From positions 3,296,922-3,360,921 of the forward strand of contig NC_092678.1 of assembly GCF_964355755.1 (NCBI RefSeq): a stretch of 64,000 nucleotides of DNA, written 5' to 3'. Position numbers and translations under genes: made by a program. Each line of letters begins with the position of its first letter. Position 1 is the first letter of the stretch. Under the pieces are notes generated by a model. That model was not told the DNA's origin. It made no database searches and was given only the letters and a program-made list of their open reading frames with translations. Shown one piece after another: positions 47,565-59,886 of the stretch. The DNA comes from Antedon mediterranea. Taxonomy: Eukaryota; Echinodermata; Crinoidea; Comatulida; Antedonidae.

Positions 47565-50500
47565 CTGAAAGAAAAATATCAAATATAATATTAAGTATAA
47601 AAAGCTTTATTTTATTTGAGAAAAACTATTAGCAGTATTACACTTTATGAAATTTGGTTTATGTATGTAGGAATATAACAGGAATTGGAGGGTGCATGGG
47701 TAATATTAATTGGGGTTCAATTTACCCGTCTTTAGGACGCAACCGGAGGATGAGGCGGTAGTTTGCTTCTCATCAGAATCGGATCCTTTGACGGCTTTGG
47801 TGACCTTATTCTTCACGTAGCCCACCGCTGTTGATAAAACCAAATTGACACATATTATTACATAGGCCTACGATAATCAATAGTTTTTATTACTCCACAA
47901 TGCTGTGGTTTTATTATTATATATAGCCTAGATAGTACAACAATAAAGTCACCTTTAATACTACCCAAATATCATTAGGCCTAGGCCAACAACTTAACCC
48001 TTTTAAAGCTCACTCTGCAGCCCAATTCCGTGTACTTAATTAACCCACTAAGGGCTCTAAACAAAGACCAGATAGGCCTAAACAAAAAGTCATTATTTAT
48101 ACTATTATATTTTGTTTACAAACAAACTTACCATCAATTATTAGTCACACCATCTTCTTTAAACAGTTTTACCCAATTTACAGGGTTTATTTTCGTTTAA
48201 TTATATTAAAAATAGCTTGTTTTATGAGGTGCAAATTATGTGCTAAGTGACTACTCAGCATCAGATGACGTAAGATAAACAAACTCTGCTGCCCTCTATG
48301 TTTTTAATTTGCAAAGCTTAAAGGGTGACTCCGGGTTTAAAATTTGTGAAATTAAAAAAAAAACAAACTTGTGTTTAGTTTTGATTTAAGTATTTTTATT
48401 TACATATTACAAATTAAAAAAAATTGCAAAGTTTGGCACTCGAATCAATAAAAAAAAGTTTAGGATGATAAAAAATAAACTAAAAAAAACATCGGGAAAA
48501 CAATCTTATAATATTGAATAGAGTATTGCACACTTCGATAATGGGGACATATCTAACTATGTACACTCTAAATCTTTGTGACAAAAATTGATTAAGAAAA
48601 TAAATAAAGAACATTGAATATTCACAAACTTATTATTATTATACAACTCTTCATTAATATGTTTTCCAAAAAGAAAGTTTTATTTTCTGTACAGTTCAAC
48701 AAAAATGTCACTAGCAGGATTTGTACCAGCGACCTCTCACTAACAAGGTGTGTGTCATACCGTAAAACCATATTCCATTGTTCAGTACTCAGTGTATATT
48801 ATAGTCTTTAAGCACAAATAATTGTGTCATCCATCTTGTAAGCTGTGTGTTGATCTCTCCTCCACAGCGATTTGTCTATATCTTCACTGTTACTGTTTCT
48901 ATCTACGACAACGATAACATCTTCATATTTTGGTGGCGGTGGCTCCGTCACCTGATTACCAGATCTCGGTCTCAACACGACTTGTTCATACGACGGTGGA
49001 CGATCATGATACAGTTGGTTTCTGTGATTGACACTCTGGTCGGGATAATTTCCTGGCCATGCTTTAAAAAATATAATTATAACAAATCATTAAAATATTC
49101 AAAGTATCAAAACATGTTTGTCAAATTGCTTTTTATCAACATAATAAAAGTTATATATAAAAAAGTAAAGCAAGTCATAAAACTTCATCGTGTTTAAAAG
49201 AGCGCTCACTTCTTTTCTACGTGTACGATTATCTTCTGAGTTTAATATGATCTGGCCCCTCAGACAATAATCTTGAAATATCTATCTTCATTTGTAATTT
49301 TGATGACGTCATCGTTTAAAAAATTGGAATAAAAGATGGGTCTCGTAATTTCATCTATAGTACACTGTATAAATTACATACTGTATATTTTTTATATTTT
49401 TAATTATTCTTATACCGTCACGTCTCTCCCAAAATTTTGATTTTATTCTTTGAATTGATGCTTATTAAAAACAAAAATATTGGTACAGTTTTAGAGACTG
49501 TATTACAGGTAATGTACAACTAGAGAGCTAAATGACATATTACATCTCCATACTAGTGGATTGCTTTTGTTTAGTTGTATTAGCTGTTAGACATACATTT
49601 TCTTTTGCACTTGTAAATCATGTAGATTATTATCAGCAGACAAACTGGAACGATCATTGTCAATAGGTACTGTGTCTTGCTACCAGAAACAGCAGTAAGA
49701 TTATTCACTGAAATATAAAAACAATGTTATATAAAAAATATATATATTTAAACAAAGTCTATTTTTTTAATGATAAATGTTGCAAACATCTGCTTTTTTA
49801 TTTGAAAAAAAGGTCTAAACTATTAGAGGCATATATGATAATGTATAAAGTTTGGTTCACCCTAGGACGTAATGCAACGTAAGCAATTTAACCAATCACA
49901 AGTAATAGATTATCCAAATTTTTACTGGTGATTGGTGAATTCGCTTGCGTGATGTGCCAATATACAGACATGATGATGTCATATCACTACCATATTTGGG
50001 TATATCACTACCATGGTATATCACTACCATATTTGGGCACATCACACTAGTTCGATAGTGTAGACAGAGCTTTAGTCTTGATGCAGACCTCACCTTCAAC
50101 CTGTTTCTGGATGCAGAATTCACCAGTATAAAGTGGCGGACAGTGACAGTAATAGCCATCTTGTGAATGGTAACACGTTCCTCCATTAAAACAGTGGTTC
50201 TGCAGAGGGCATTCATTTATTGTTCCTGTAAAATCTAATGGAAGAGAAAGAGGATTAACATTCAGTAATCAATGTCAAATCTTGCCATTAAGCAGAACTC
50301 CAAACACTTTAGTTTAAGTGAGTGAGTGGCCAAGAGTTTAAGTGAGTGAGTGGTCGAGAGAGCGGAACCCTAATATGTAGGCATAACATTGGCAAGCGAT
50401 TAAGGCTCACTCGCTTCATTGTTCTTATCGGATAAGGCTATAAACCGTAGGTCCAGTGTACACATCCAGCTCATGTGAGAGAGATGGTGCAAGACCTGTC

Positions 50501-53500
50501 TGTGGAATTTACTTGTTTTCTCATTGCCTCGTCTTTTGAGTGAAGCATAAACCACAGTTGGTTTTATGTACATACAATGCACATGGAAAGAGTTTGGGAT
50601 TGTCTCTCAGTGTGCTGATCATGGCTCCACACTGAGAGAACGGTCTTGTACTAAAGAGTTCATTTAGTGTGGCTCCACACTGAGAGAACGGTCTTGTACT
50701 AAAGAGTTCATTTAGTGTGGCTCCACACTGAGAGAGCGGTCTTGTACTAAAGAGTTCATTTAGTGTGGCTCCACACTGAGAGAACGGTCTTGTACTAAAG
50801 AGTTCATTTAGTGTGGCTCTACACTGAGAGAACGGTCTTGTACTAAAGAGTTCATTTAGTGTGGCTCTACACTGAGAGAACGGTCTTGTACTAAAGAGTT
50901 CATTTAGTGTGGCTCCACACTGAGAGAACGGTCTTGTACTAAAGAGTTCATTTAGTGTGGCTCCACACTGAGAGAACGGTCTTGTACTAAAGAGTTCATT
51001 TAGTGTGGCTCTACACTGAGAGAGCGGTCTTGTACTAAAGAGTTCATTTAGTGTGGCTCCACACTGAGAGAACGGTCTTGTACTAAAGAGTTCATTTAGT
51101 GTGGCTCCACACTGAGAGAACGGTCTTGTACTAAAGAGTTCATTTAGTGTGGCTCCACACTGAGAGAGCGGTCTTGTACTAAAGAGTTCATTTAGTGTGG
51201 CTCCACACTGAGAGAACGGTCTTGTAATAAAGAGTTCATTTAGTGTGGCTCCACACTGAGAGAGCGGTCTTGTACTAAAGAGTTCATTTAGTGTGGCTCT
51301 ACACTGAGAGAACGGTCTTGTACTAAAGAGTTCATTTAGTGTGGCTCCACACTGAGAGAACGGTCTTGTACTAAAGAGTTCATTTAGTGTGGCTCCACAC
51401 TGAGAGAACGGTCTTGTACTAAAGAGTTCATTTAGTGTGGCTCTACACTGAGAGAGCGGTCTTGTACTAAAGAGTTCATTTAGTGTGGCTCTACACTGAG
51501 AGAGCGGTCTTGTACTAAAGAGTTCATTTAGTGTGGCTCTACACTGAGAGAACGGTCTTGTACTAAAGAGTTCATTTAGTGTGGCTCTACACTGAGAGAA
51601 CGGTCTTGTACTAAAGAGTTCATTTAGTGTGGCTCTACACTGAGAGAGCCGTCTTGTACTAAAGAGTTCATTTAGTGTGGCTCCACACTGAGAGAGCGGT
51701 CTTGTACTAAAGAGTTCATTTAGTGTGGCTCCACACTGAGAGAACGGTCTTGTACTAAAGAGTTCATTTAGTGTGGCTCCACACTGAGAGAACGGTCTTG
51801 TACTAAAGAGTTCATTTAGTGTGGCTCCACACTGAGAGAACGGTCTTGTACTAAAGAGTTCATTTAGTGTGGCTCCACAATGAGAGAGCGGTCTTGTACT
51901 AAAGAGTTCATTTAGTGTGGCTCCACACTGAGAGAGCGGTCTTGTACTAAAGAGTTCATTTAGTGTGGCTCCACACTGAGAGAACGGTCTTGTACTAAAG
52001 AGTTCATTTAGTGTGGCTCCACACTGAGAGAGCGGTCTTGTACTAAAGAGTTCATTTAGTGTGGCTCTACACTGAGAGAACGGTCTTGTACTAAAGAGTT
52101 CATTTAGTGTGGCTCCACACTGAGAGAACGGTCTTGTACTAAAGAGTTCATTTAGTGTGGCTCCACACTGAGAGAACGGTCTTGTACTAAAGAGTTCATT
52201 TAGTGTGGCTCTACACTGAGAGAGCGGTCCTGTACTAAAGAGTTCATTTAGTGTGGCTCTACACTGAGAGAGCGGTCTTGTACTAAAGAGTTCATTTAGT
52301 GTGGCTCTACACTGAGAGAACGGTCTTGTACTAAAGAGTTCATTTAGTGTGGCTCTACACTGAGAGAACGGTCTTGTACTAAAAAGTTCATTTAGTGTGG
52401 CTCTACACTGAGAGAGCCGTCTTGTACTAAAGAGTTCATTTAGTGTGGCTCCACACTGAGAGAGCGGTCTTGTACTAAAGAGTTCATTTAGTGTGGCTCC
52501 ACACTGAGAGAACGGTCTTGTACTAAAGAGTTCATTTAGTGTGGCTCCACACTGAGAGAACGGTCTTGTACTAAAGAGTTCATTTAGTGTGGCTCCACAC
52601 TGAGAGAACGGTCTTGTACTAAAGAGTTCATTTAGTGTGGCTCCACAATGAGAGAGCGGTCTTGTACTAAAGAGTTCATTTAGTGTGGCTCCACACTGAG
52701 AGAGCGGTCTTGTACTAAAGAGTTCATTTAGTGTGGCTCTACACTGAGAGAACGGTCTTGTACTAAAGAGTTCATTTAGTGTGGCTCCACACTGAGAGAG
52801 CGGTCTTGTACTAAAGAGTTCATTTAGTGTGGCTCCACACTGAGAGAACGGTCTTGTACTAAAGAGTTCATTTAGTGTGGCTCTACACTGAGAGAACGGT
52901 CTTGTACTAAAGAGTTCATTTAGTGTGGCTCCACACTGAGAGAACGGTCTTGTACTAAAGAGTTCATTTAGTGTGGCTCCACACTGAGAGAACGGTCTTG
53001 TACTAAAGAGTTCATTTAGTGTGGCTCTACACTGAGAGAACGGTCTTGTACTAAAGAGTTCATTTAGTGTGGCTCTACACTGAGAGAGCGGTCTTGTACT
53101 AAAGAGTTCATTTAGTGTGGCTCCACACTGAGAGAACGGTCTTGTACTAAAGAGTTCATTTAGTGTGGCTCTACACTGAGAGAACGGTCTTGTACTAAAG
53201 AGTTCATTTAGTGTGGCTCTACACTGAGAGAGCGGTCTTGTACTAAAGAGTTCATTTAGTGTGGCTCCACACTGAGAGAACGGTCTTGTACTAAAGAGTT
53301 CATTTAGTGTGGCTCTACACTGAGAGAACGGTCTTGTACTAAAGAGTTCATTTAGTGTGGCTCCACACTGAGAGAACGGTCTTGTACTAAAGAGTTCATT
53401 TAGTGTGGCTCCACACTGAGAGAGCGGTCTTGTACTAAAGAGTTCATTTAGTGTGGCTCTACACTGAGAGAGCGGTCTTGTACTAAAGAGTTCATTTAGT

Positions 53501-56500
53501 GTGGCTCTACACTGAGAGAGCGGTCTTGTACTAAAGAGTTCATTTAGTGTGGCTCTACACTGAGAGAGCGGTCTTGTACTAAAGAGTTCATTTAGTGTGG
53601 CTCCACACTGAGAGAACGGTCTTGTACTAAAGAGTTCATTTAGTGTGGCTCTACACTGAGAGAACGGTCTTGTACTAAAGAGTTCATTTAGTGTGGCTCC
53701 ACACTGAGAGAGCGGTCTTGTACTAAAGAGTTCATTTGGTTTTAAGAATAAAAATAACAATAGAATGTTTTACCGTTTACTTTGATAAATTCACAAGTTC
53801 GTCCGTAGTAGTCATCGGGACAGACACAGAATGGAGTGGCGTAGATTGTGTCTCGGCAAGTACCTCCATTCTCACAGTACATGTCATGACACCCTAGTAT
53901 GTATCAAATTAAATATATAAATTGAAAAAAATAGTATAAATTCATCAGCTGTAGCTATTGTCAAAATTTTTAACATACAAAATAGATTTAGTGTCGATAC
54001 AATGCATTTGGTTTCACAGCCTTGTTATATTAAGTACTTACCATTCGAGCGTGTGCATCCAAGTGCAAAATATCCCGGAGCACATTGGCAACGAAACTGA
54101 CCATTGGTCAAGGCCTGGCAGGTACCACCATTGGAACATGTCACTCCTTGACAGGCTGTTAAATCTAGAAAAAAAAAACCAAAGAAATATATTACCATAC
54201 CACTTTGGTTTGAGCCTAGCCCTCTTAAACAGAAAAGTAGTGTCAAAGCATTTATGTACATTTTAAAAATTTGGTCTTAATATTTGGAGGCGGGCGTAGT
54301 GTATCTGTCAGTACAGTACTATGTTTGGTAAAATATAATTTTATTTCAAAATCATATGTACTGTAAAGGGCATGCAAGTACATACCATTCTCCATACCAA
54401 ATTCAAACACACCCTCTATTCCATGAGGCGATTCCTTCAAATCCTGGGAGCGTATACGCATGTACAGGTTGTTCTTTTTTGAGTTGATAGTGAAGTTACG
54501 CTGTAGGTTTGTAGTGAGCCAATTGCCTTCGAGAAGGATGGGAGATTTAGAGGTCAAGCCATCAAGAACTTGTATGTATAGGATTATGCTGTCAATTGAA
54601 CCTATGAAGAAAGAAAAACATTTTTAATAAGGTCGAGTCAAGTTGCTAAGCAGGTCAAGACTGGCACAGGGCCAAGGCTCTCCTCAACTGGTGGTAGAAT
54701 AAGTCTTCCTGGGTGAGGATTGCACTTTAAAGAACCTAGCACATCTTACAAAATCGTAGAGGGTTACCCCAGTGTACTGGTCATTCCATCTCAGCTCGTT
54801 GTTTGAGGAAGGCAATGTAGGACCTAATCCAAGTTTCCTAAATTGAAGGATGTTTGTTGTGGGTTAGAGTCCCATGCACGATTTATAGTACTTGCAATGG
54901 TTTTGAAAAATGTTCTAAATGAAACTTACTGGGCTCCTTGTGTAACACTACTTCAACCATTAATGCAGTTTATGGCTGTAAAATCATTGTTGTACCATAA
55001 TTAGGATATACTTACTGATGTCAACATCAATGAATAGAGTGAGGATGTGATCAGCACTAAATAACCACAACACATCAAAGTCTTCTTTGTACTGGCGTAT
55101 TGGAAAGCTAACCGGCGTTTCTAAATTCTCTGAAGTCATGACTGTTTCAACTGAAAAAGAAAACCGTATCAAATATATTAATCCATAAAAAAAACTAGCC
55201 AAGTACATGTTAAATTTACCTTTTTTTATTTAAAATATAAACTGGTCATAATTACAGTATGATAAGACAAACAAATTGTTAGTAAGGGAACCAACAAGAG
55301 TGGGGTAAGTGTCATTAATTATCAATGCACAATGTAGAAAAGAATTTACCCTGACATACCATAACACATAATAAATAGCTTGACGCCAATGGGAACCTCG
55401 CTAAAATACAAATTAATTAAGGAGAGTTATGATATTGGAGAATGTAATAAAATACTGTACATGATATCAAGCTGGGAAATAACCTCTTCATATGAAATAA
55501 CTTAACGCTTAAAGAGCATAAGGTAACCACAATAAAAAACAGCTATTCAAAACAGCCTTAAGCTCTGTCTACACTATCAAACTAGTTTGACATACAAAGT
55601 GTGATGGGCCTAAATATGGTAGTGATATGTCCAAATATTGTAGTGATATGACATTATCGTGTTGATATATGGGCACATCACATTTTTTTGTCGCATAAAG
55701 TTTGATAGACAGACAGAGCTTTAGCCTAGAATAAACCACAATCTAGATATACTTACCCACCGTATTGCTAACTTGTACATGAGGGGGCATAGACTTGTAA
55801 CTTGCACGAAACCCAGAATATTCATATCCCAAGTATTCCGATCCTACAATGTATTCAATGTACATCATTTCGGATGAAACAAATTCCAGAGGTCTTTCAG
55901 AATTTATTCTATATTCTCCAAGCAAAGGGAAACTTGCATTTTCACCATCATACACCTATAGGGAAAACGTATGATATAATATTAATTAATTATTAATTAA
56001 TTAATTCACATCATGCTCTAAAATGAGATACCATCCAATGCCTGCATGCAGACTAAAAGGCTAAACAGATGAGCGGTAACAGTAACAACAATATAGAATC
56101 TATGTTATTTCTTATGACCATTTACACACAACGCACACGAATGGCCAGGATAGATACAGGATTCTGTGTCCGACAAGCTACGCAGTTTTCCCGGTTGTCT
56201 GTGTAAATTGGCCTTAAGGGTATGTTCAGACCTATATAGTTATGATATTGTATAATAAACCGATACAACATTTTAATCTGTATCTTAACAACTCAGAATC
56301 ACTCAACTAATGTATTCATTGTTTGGTTGGTGATTTCGTTGAAACTCGTAAAATGTGTCTTACGCTAATCTCTACCTTGAGCTTTTGCATAAAACTTGAG
56401 GCCAATGTTGTAGCATTTTTTTAGTTCAGATTGATACTAAACAATTACACTGTAGGTGTGAACAGGTCCTAACCTACAGTACCTTGATTTAGGTGTGAAC

Positions 56501-57393
56501 AGGTCCTAACCTACAGTACTTTGTTTTTGGTGTTAACCGGTCTTAACCTACAGTACTTTGGTTTAGGTGTGAACAGGTGCTAACCTGTACTTTGATTTTA
56601 AGTGTGAACAGGTGCTAACCTACCTTTATTACATCATTCTTCTCACAGTCTATATCACCTTTACAGACTGTTAAGAAGTCATCAAATATCAAGTAAATCT
56701 GCCAATTTTCCAGGTGTGATTTTAGTCGATATGTACAGGTGTAAGGTCCAGGTGGTCGCACAAGAGGAAAATCTGGAGATTGAATCGTTTTCTTGCTCGA
56801 TTCTGTTGTCAACTGTGTGGTCTGCGTACAAGCTGTGGACAAAAAGGAAAATGATTTTTGTTAACTGAAATTTTATTCATATATGCTTATTTTAAACTGA
56901 ATAGCAAGAACAAAAATTGTAATAAACAATGCAGGCAGGTGTGAAGGTTCATTCTTTAATTGTAAAGCTATAACATTTCATGTTGCTATAGAAACAAGGG
57001 GTTGTCACTGTAACATCAATTAATGTGGAGAAGCACACCTGTCGTCGTGGCAACCTTCAAACTCGACTCAACGAAAGAAGGTTACAAATCAGTAAGCAAT
57101 GCCAAATACACGGATAGAGTAAACATGAAAACCCAATCAAGCAGATCAAGATTATCATGTATATTATTTGTCTTCTTAAGAACGCAATTCTTCTCAATGT
57201 CTCTGTAATTCATACTTTTAAATTACGGACATAAATTTTAATATCATATAAATCAATGAATACTTTTTACAATATGCATTTATTTTTATGTCTCAATATT
57301 CTGAATAGTTACCAAGAAATGAAAGTTACAAAGTTACTTACGATTTCCAAAGACAATAGCCAAGTACACGCTGAACCATAGTAACACGAGCAT
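47422..57393 (-). CDS. CUB/EGF type I transmembrane protein locus
   Basis: Ten exons from ATG 57393 to stop 48808 give about 516 residues; nearly every internal junction is phase 1, as is usual for extracellular modules. Order: signal peptide MLVLLWFSVYLAIVFG, CUB domain, a second CUB-like domain, three EGF repeats, one transmembrane helix, and a cytoplasmic tail with PPSY and PPPKY. PPxY motifs bind WW domains, for example of NEDD4-family ligases. Likely a plasma-membrane receptor or adhesion protein; I do not recognise a named orthologue. Two further exons (47726-47827, 47422-47564) are phase-compatible with the transmembrane exon and encode a different PPxY tail. One intron carries the 48-bp array. 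Confidence 0.82.
47726..47827 (-). CDS. Alternative tail B, first exon (or exon of a separate gene)
   Basis: 102 nt, phase 1 to 1: VGYVKNKVTKAVKGSDSDEK then TTASSSGCVLKT. Acceptor TTATCAACAG, donor GTAAATTG. Fits the phase of exon 9, and both tails would begin with the same split serine codon. I found no ATG-bearing first exon between 47828 and 48807 that would make it an independent gene. Confidence 0.5.
48808..49061 (-). CDS. CUB/EGF protein exon 10 (cytoplasmic tail A, stop)
   Basis: 254 nt. Starts (S)WPGNYPDQSVNHRN, carries RPPSYEQVVL and PPPPKYEDVIVV, ends DDTIICA. Two PPxY motifs. A minus-strand AATAAA at 48679-48684 lies 125 bases past the stop. Confidence 0.8.
49597..49707 (-). CDS. 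CUB/EGF protein exon 9 (transmembrane helix)
   Basis: 111 nt, phase 1 to 1. YLLTMIVPVCLLIIIYMIY is a single hydrophobic helix followed by KCKRK, a stop-transfer basic cluster; the exon ends one base into the next codon. Confidence 0.85.
50094..50225 (-). CDS. CUB/EGF protein exon 8 (EGF 3)
   Basis: 132 nt, phase 1 to 1. CPLQNHCFNGGTCYHSQDGY then YCHCPPLYTGEFC. Confidence 0.93.
50622..53738. repeat. 48-bp minisatellite array (about 65 units) in CUB/EGF gene intron
   Basis: Unit GGCTCCACACTGAGAGAACG-GTCTTGTACTAAAGAGTTCA-TTTAGTGT, varying mainly at CTC/CTT-type sites (CTCCACAC or CTCTACAC; GAGAAC or GAGAGC). Rare variants recur exactly 768 bp (16 units) apart: AGAGAGCCG at 51643 and 52411, CCACAATG at 51875 and 52643. 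The minus strand is open over about 1,080 codons (NELFSTRPLSQC repeats) because 48 is a multiple of three. Confidence 0.96.
53774..53893 (-). CDS. CUB/EGF protein exon 7 (EGF 2)
   Basis: 120 nt, phase 1 to 1. CHDMYCENGGTCRDTIYAT then FCVCPDDYYGRTCEF. Its donor (GTAAAACATT) lies 36 bases from the 48-bp array. Confidence 0.93.
54042..54164 (-). CDS. CUB/EGF protein exon 6 (EGF 1)
   Basis: 123 nt, phase 1 to 1. CQGVTCSNGGTCQALTNG then FRCQCAPGYFALGC: six EGF cysteines. Confidence 0.93.
54386..54601 (-). CDS. CUB/EGF protein exon 5
   Basis: 216 nt, phase 1 to 1. ILYIQVLDGLTSKSPILLEG ... LYMRIRSQDLKES ... GVFEFGMEN: completes the CUB-like domain. Confidence 0.8.
54655..54860 (+). repeat. S1 repeat copy in CUB/EGF gene intron
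   Basis: Shares GGCACAGGGCCAAGGCTCTC, TTTAAAGAACCTAGCACATC and CCAGTGTACTGG with the S1 copy at 10749. Confidence 0.6.
55016..55150 (-). CDS. CUB/EGF protein exon 4
   Basis: 135 nt, phase 1 to 1. SFPIRQYKEDFDVLWLF ... LTLFIDVDI: strand-rich start of a second, cysteine-poor CUB-like domain. Confidence 0.78.
55558..55724. mobile_element. Palindromic MITE copy in CUB/EGF gene intron
   Basis: Both TIRs present (CTTAAGCTCTGTCTACACTA ... AGACAGAGCTTTAG) with tandem CCAAATATGGTAGTGATATG-type interior. Confidence 0.75.
55757..55955 (-). CDS. CUB/EGF protein exon 3 (CUB, second half)
   Basis: 199 nt, phase 0 to 1. Begins VYDGENASFPLLGEY and ends the CUB with SGFRASYKS (GFxAxY motif). Confidence 0.87.
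56624..56832 (-). CDS. CUB/EGF protein exon 2 (CUB, first half)
   Basis: 209 nt, phase 1 to 0. CTQTTQ ... IQSPDFPLVRPPGPYTCTY ... FDDFLTVCKGDIDCEKND: SPDFP and paired cysteines are typical of CUB domains. Confidence 0.85.
57342..57393 (-). CDS. CUB/EGF protein exon 1 (signal peptide)
   Basis: 52 nt: ATG then LVLLWFSVYLAIVFGN, hydrophobic core and small residue before the exon end; donor GTAAGTAAC; phase 1 out. Another ATG just upstream is in a different frame. Confidence 0.8.
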
Positions 57394-59886
57394 TGTGATG
57401 GCATTGACAAAACTCTGATAACTGGAGATATACGGATGATGTAGTTTAATGATGTAAATTATAAATGAATGGTGAAAAAATATGATTAAATTTTCGATAT
57501 GCGTGATGTAAATAAAAAGTCTTACAATAATAAAAGGAGTATATTAGGATTTGTTAATGGTTTTAAATATTTATAATAATAATTCTAGAGAGAGAATTCA
57601 AGAATTTAAATAGTTTTTTGATGATGTTTATGATAGACAGGTTCATACAAATCTGAAATTAGAAAAGAACAATTACAAAAGATAAACAAGAAATGAAGAG
57701 GTTTTAAATTGATTAGCATTACACAAGGTCAGGGGTCATGATATCAATCAGCAGTCTAATTTAGTTTGTTTTAAGGCTACTATATGCATTAATACAAAAT
57801 TAATACATGCAATGAATGACAGAACATCAATTTGTCTGTATTTATAGTCTGAAATTGAGAGTTTACTGTAATTAATCAAACGCTAGCAATTTCAAATGTA
57901 AAACAAACTATTTTTGCATATATTATGCATGATTGATATACAAATGAATGTAAGGTAATGATGATATAAATAATAATATTATAATATAGATTATTAATGT
58001 ATACAAATGTTAAATTAAGTTTAGGAAAATCTAATTCAGTGTTTATTAGGCAGAATTAGAAGTATGGATCAATATATATCATACAAATGCCATTAATCCA
58101 CCAGAAACATAAACACAAAAAAATATTCAATAATATTCAAAGAACTCATCTTTTAGGACACTCCTATTCAGGGGACAATTAGTTGTGTCCCGTGGGTGTC
58201 CCCTGAATAGAGATTCCACTGTATACAATAAGCTAAAATTAATTTTAATATTTTAAAGATACAGTCATGATTCAATGATCTTTATTGATCATCATCATTG
58301 GTCATTATCATAATAACAATATTTCCATAGGCTATCTATGAAACGTATCAAGTAATAGTGAACTAATTTAATATGTAAACACTATTTAAGAAAACAAACA
58401 TACCCGTGTTGCTGTTTATTCTTCCTGTTACTGTACAGCAATCGATTAACCATTCCAATATTCTAAAGACACTAAACATAAACACCAATTTCAATTAAGA
58501 TTCTCTCATTACTAAAAAACAAAAACATCGATTTAGTATTATCTCAAGGAGATGGTAATGTCTCTAATCTAACTCTGCTTGTAGCTACGATTACACGTCA
58601 CGCTTCAGTAACCATAATATGAATATGATACTTGTGACCGTTCAAGTGTGACTTGGGTCATTAATTATAATTTCGGAATAATTGTTTACTTTCAAAATAG
58701 ATTTATTAAGTACAATATACTTTGTTAAATATGTAATTTAAAAAAAATACAATATTACGCTGTCGTCAAAAGTAACAATATATGTTACTAATTATATTAA
58801 TTTTTTTTAAAATAATTTTCATTGACACCTGTAAAATTTAAAATAATCAATAACTTTTTAAAATAATATATGTCACACATACACCATAGGAATGGTCACA
58901 CATTTCGAATAAATATCATATATAATGAATCCTGATATATCACAGACACAGCAGGCTATCAACCAGATACTAACTATGCCAACATAACAAATGTCAACCG
59001 GCAAATAGCATTGGAAAGTGTCATCTGTGATATATAGGAATTAACAGAATCAAATCAAGAAATTCTAAAGTAATTTGAGAAAGAAGAATTTTTTAACAAT
59101 GCATAGCAATATTACAGGTACAGTGAATTAATTTTAAACTTAAAATGTTATATATAGTTTACTATGTAAATGATGTTGAATGCATGGCATGTGTAGAATG
59201 TGAATAGGAGGCTAGTGTGTTATAACAGGCTCTGCTAATATAATATGAACACTGCTATCAATATTAATTTATGATAATTAATATGTATATTATTACTGTA
59301 GTTAAATGACACAAGACATATTTGTGACAGATAATGTTGATTTAATATCATAATCAGTTTTACCATTATTAATATCATGATTAACATATATGCATAATAT
59401 TAACAAAGATTGGATTAATTGAGGTCCTCCAAACACCATAATTTCCTCCAGAAAAGGTCAAATTAAAGGTGACTGTATTGGGATAGTTGACTCCAATAAA
59501 ATTTCAGTGAAATATAAAACAACATAACAGTCATTGATTATTACTAATGATATAATTATGTTTAAGTTCAAATTGTGACACACAAAATTAACAACAGACG
59601 AATACATTACAAAACAGATAAAAAAAAATCAATCATAAAACTTATAAACCTGTCTTATTTTATTACAATAATTGAAAATAATACGTTATTTTTTCTTTCT
59701 TTTTGGGATGCATTATATTATTTAGTTAGACAAGAATATATTATTTTTAACTGTAAAACAATATTACTTATCAATATGGTCTTAGGTGTAATTACTGTAT
59801 AATAATTAGTAATTTTAATTTTTGTGGGCATTTAATGCATTGATGTGATTCTTTGCAAGGGCATATCATCTTCTGTATATTAAGGG
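57394..59886. other. Intergenic stretch between CUB/EGF gene and DDX20
   Basis: AT-rich and without a supported gene. A donor-like GTATGTTTG at about 58412 (minus strand) could end a noncoding first exon of the CUB/EGF gene, but nothing else supports it. Contains the hairpin repeat at 58160-58225. The DDX20 3' UTR occupies its right end. Confidence 0.5.
58160..58225. repeat. Hairpin repeat CTATTCAGGGGACA / TGTCCCCTGAATAG
   Basis: Short inverted repeat ending AGATTCCACTGTATAC. Related fragments (CCCTGAATAGGAGTTC near 12112, CAGTGGAACACAGC near 18812) suggest another small dispersed family. Confidence 0.45.

Noticed and set aside
48130-48300. First exon of an independent gene giving rise to tail B
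   Set aside because: A donor-like GTAAGTTT follows ATTGATG at about 48131, but no ATG there leads into the tail B frame without a stop; a noncoding first exon cannot be excluded.
50521-53760. A minus-strand open frame of over 1,000 codons with 16-residue repeats
   Set aside because: It is the 48-bp minisatellite read in a frame without stops; it lies within an intron between two phase-matched EGF exons and has no start or splice support.
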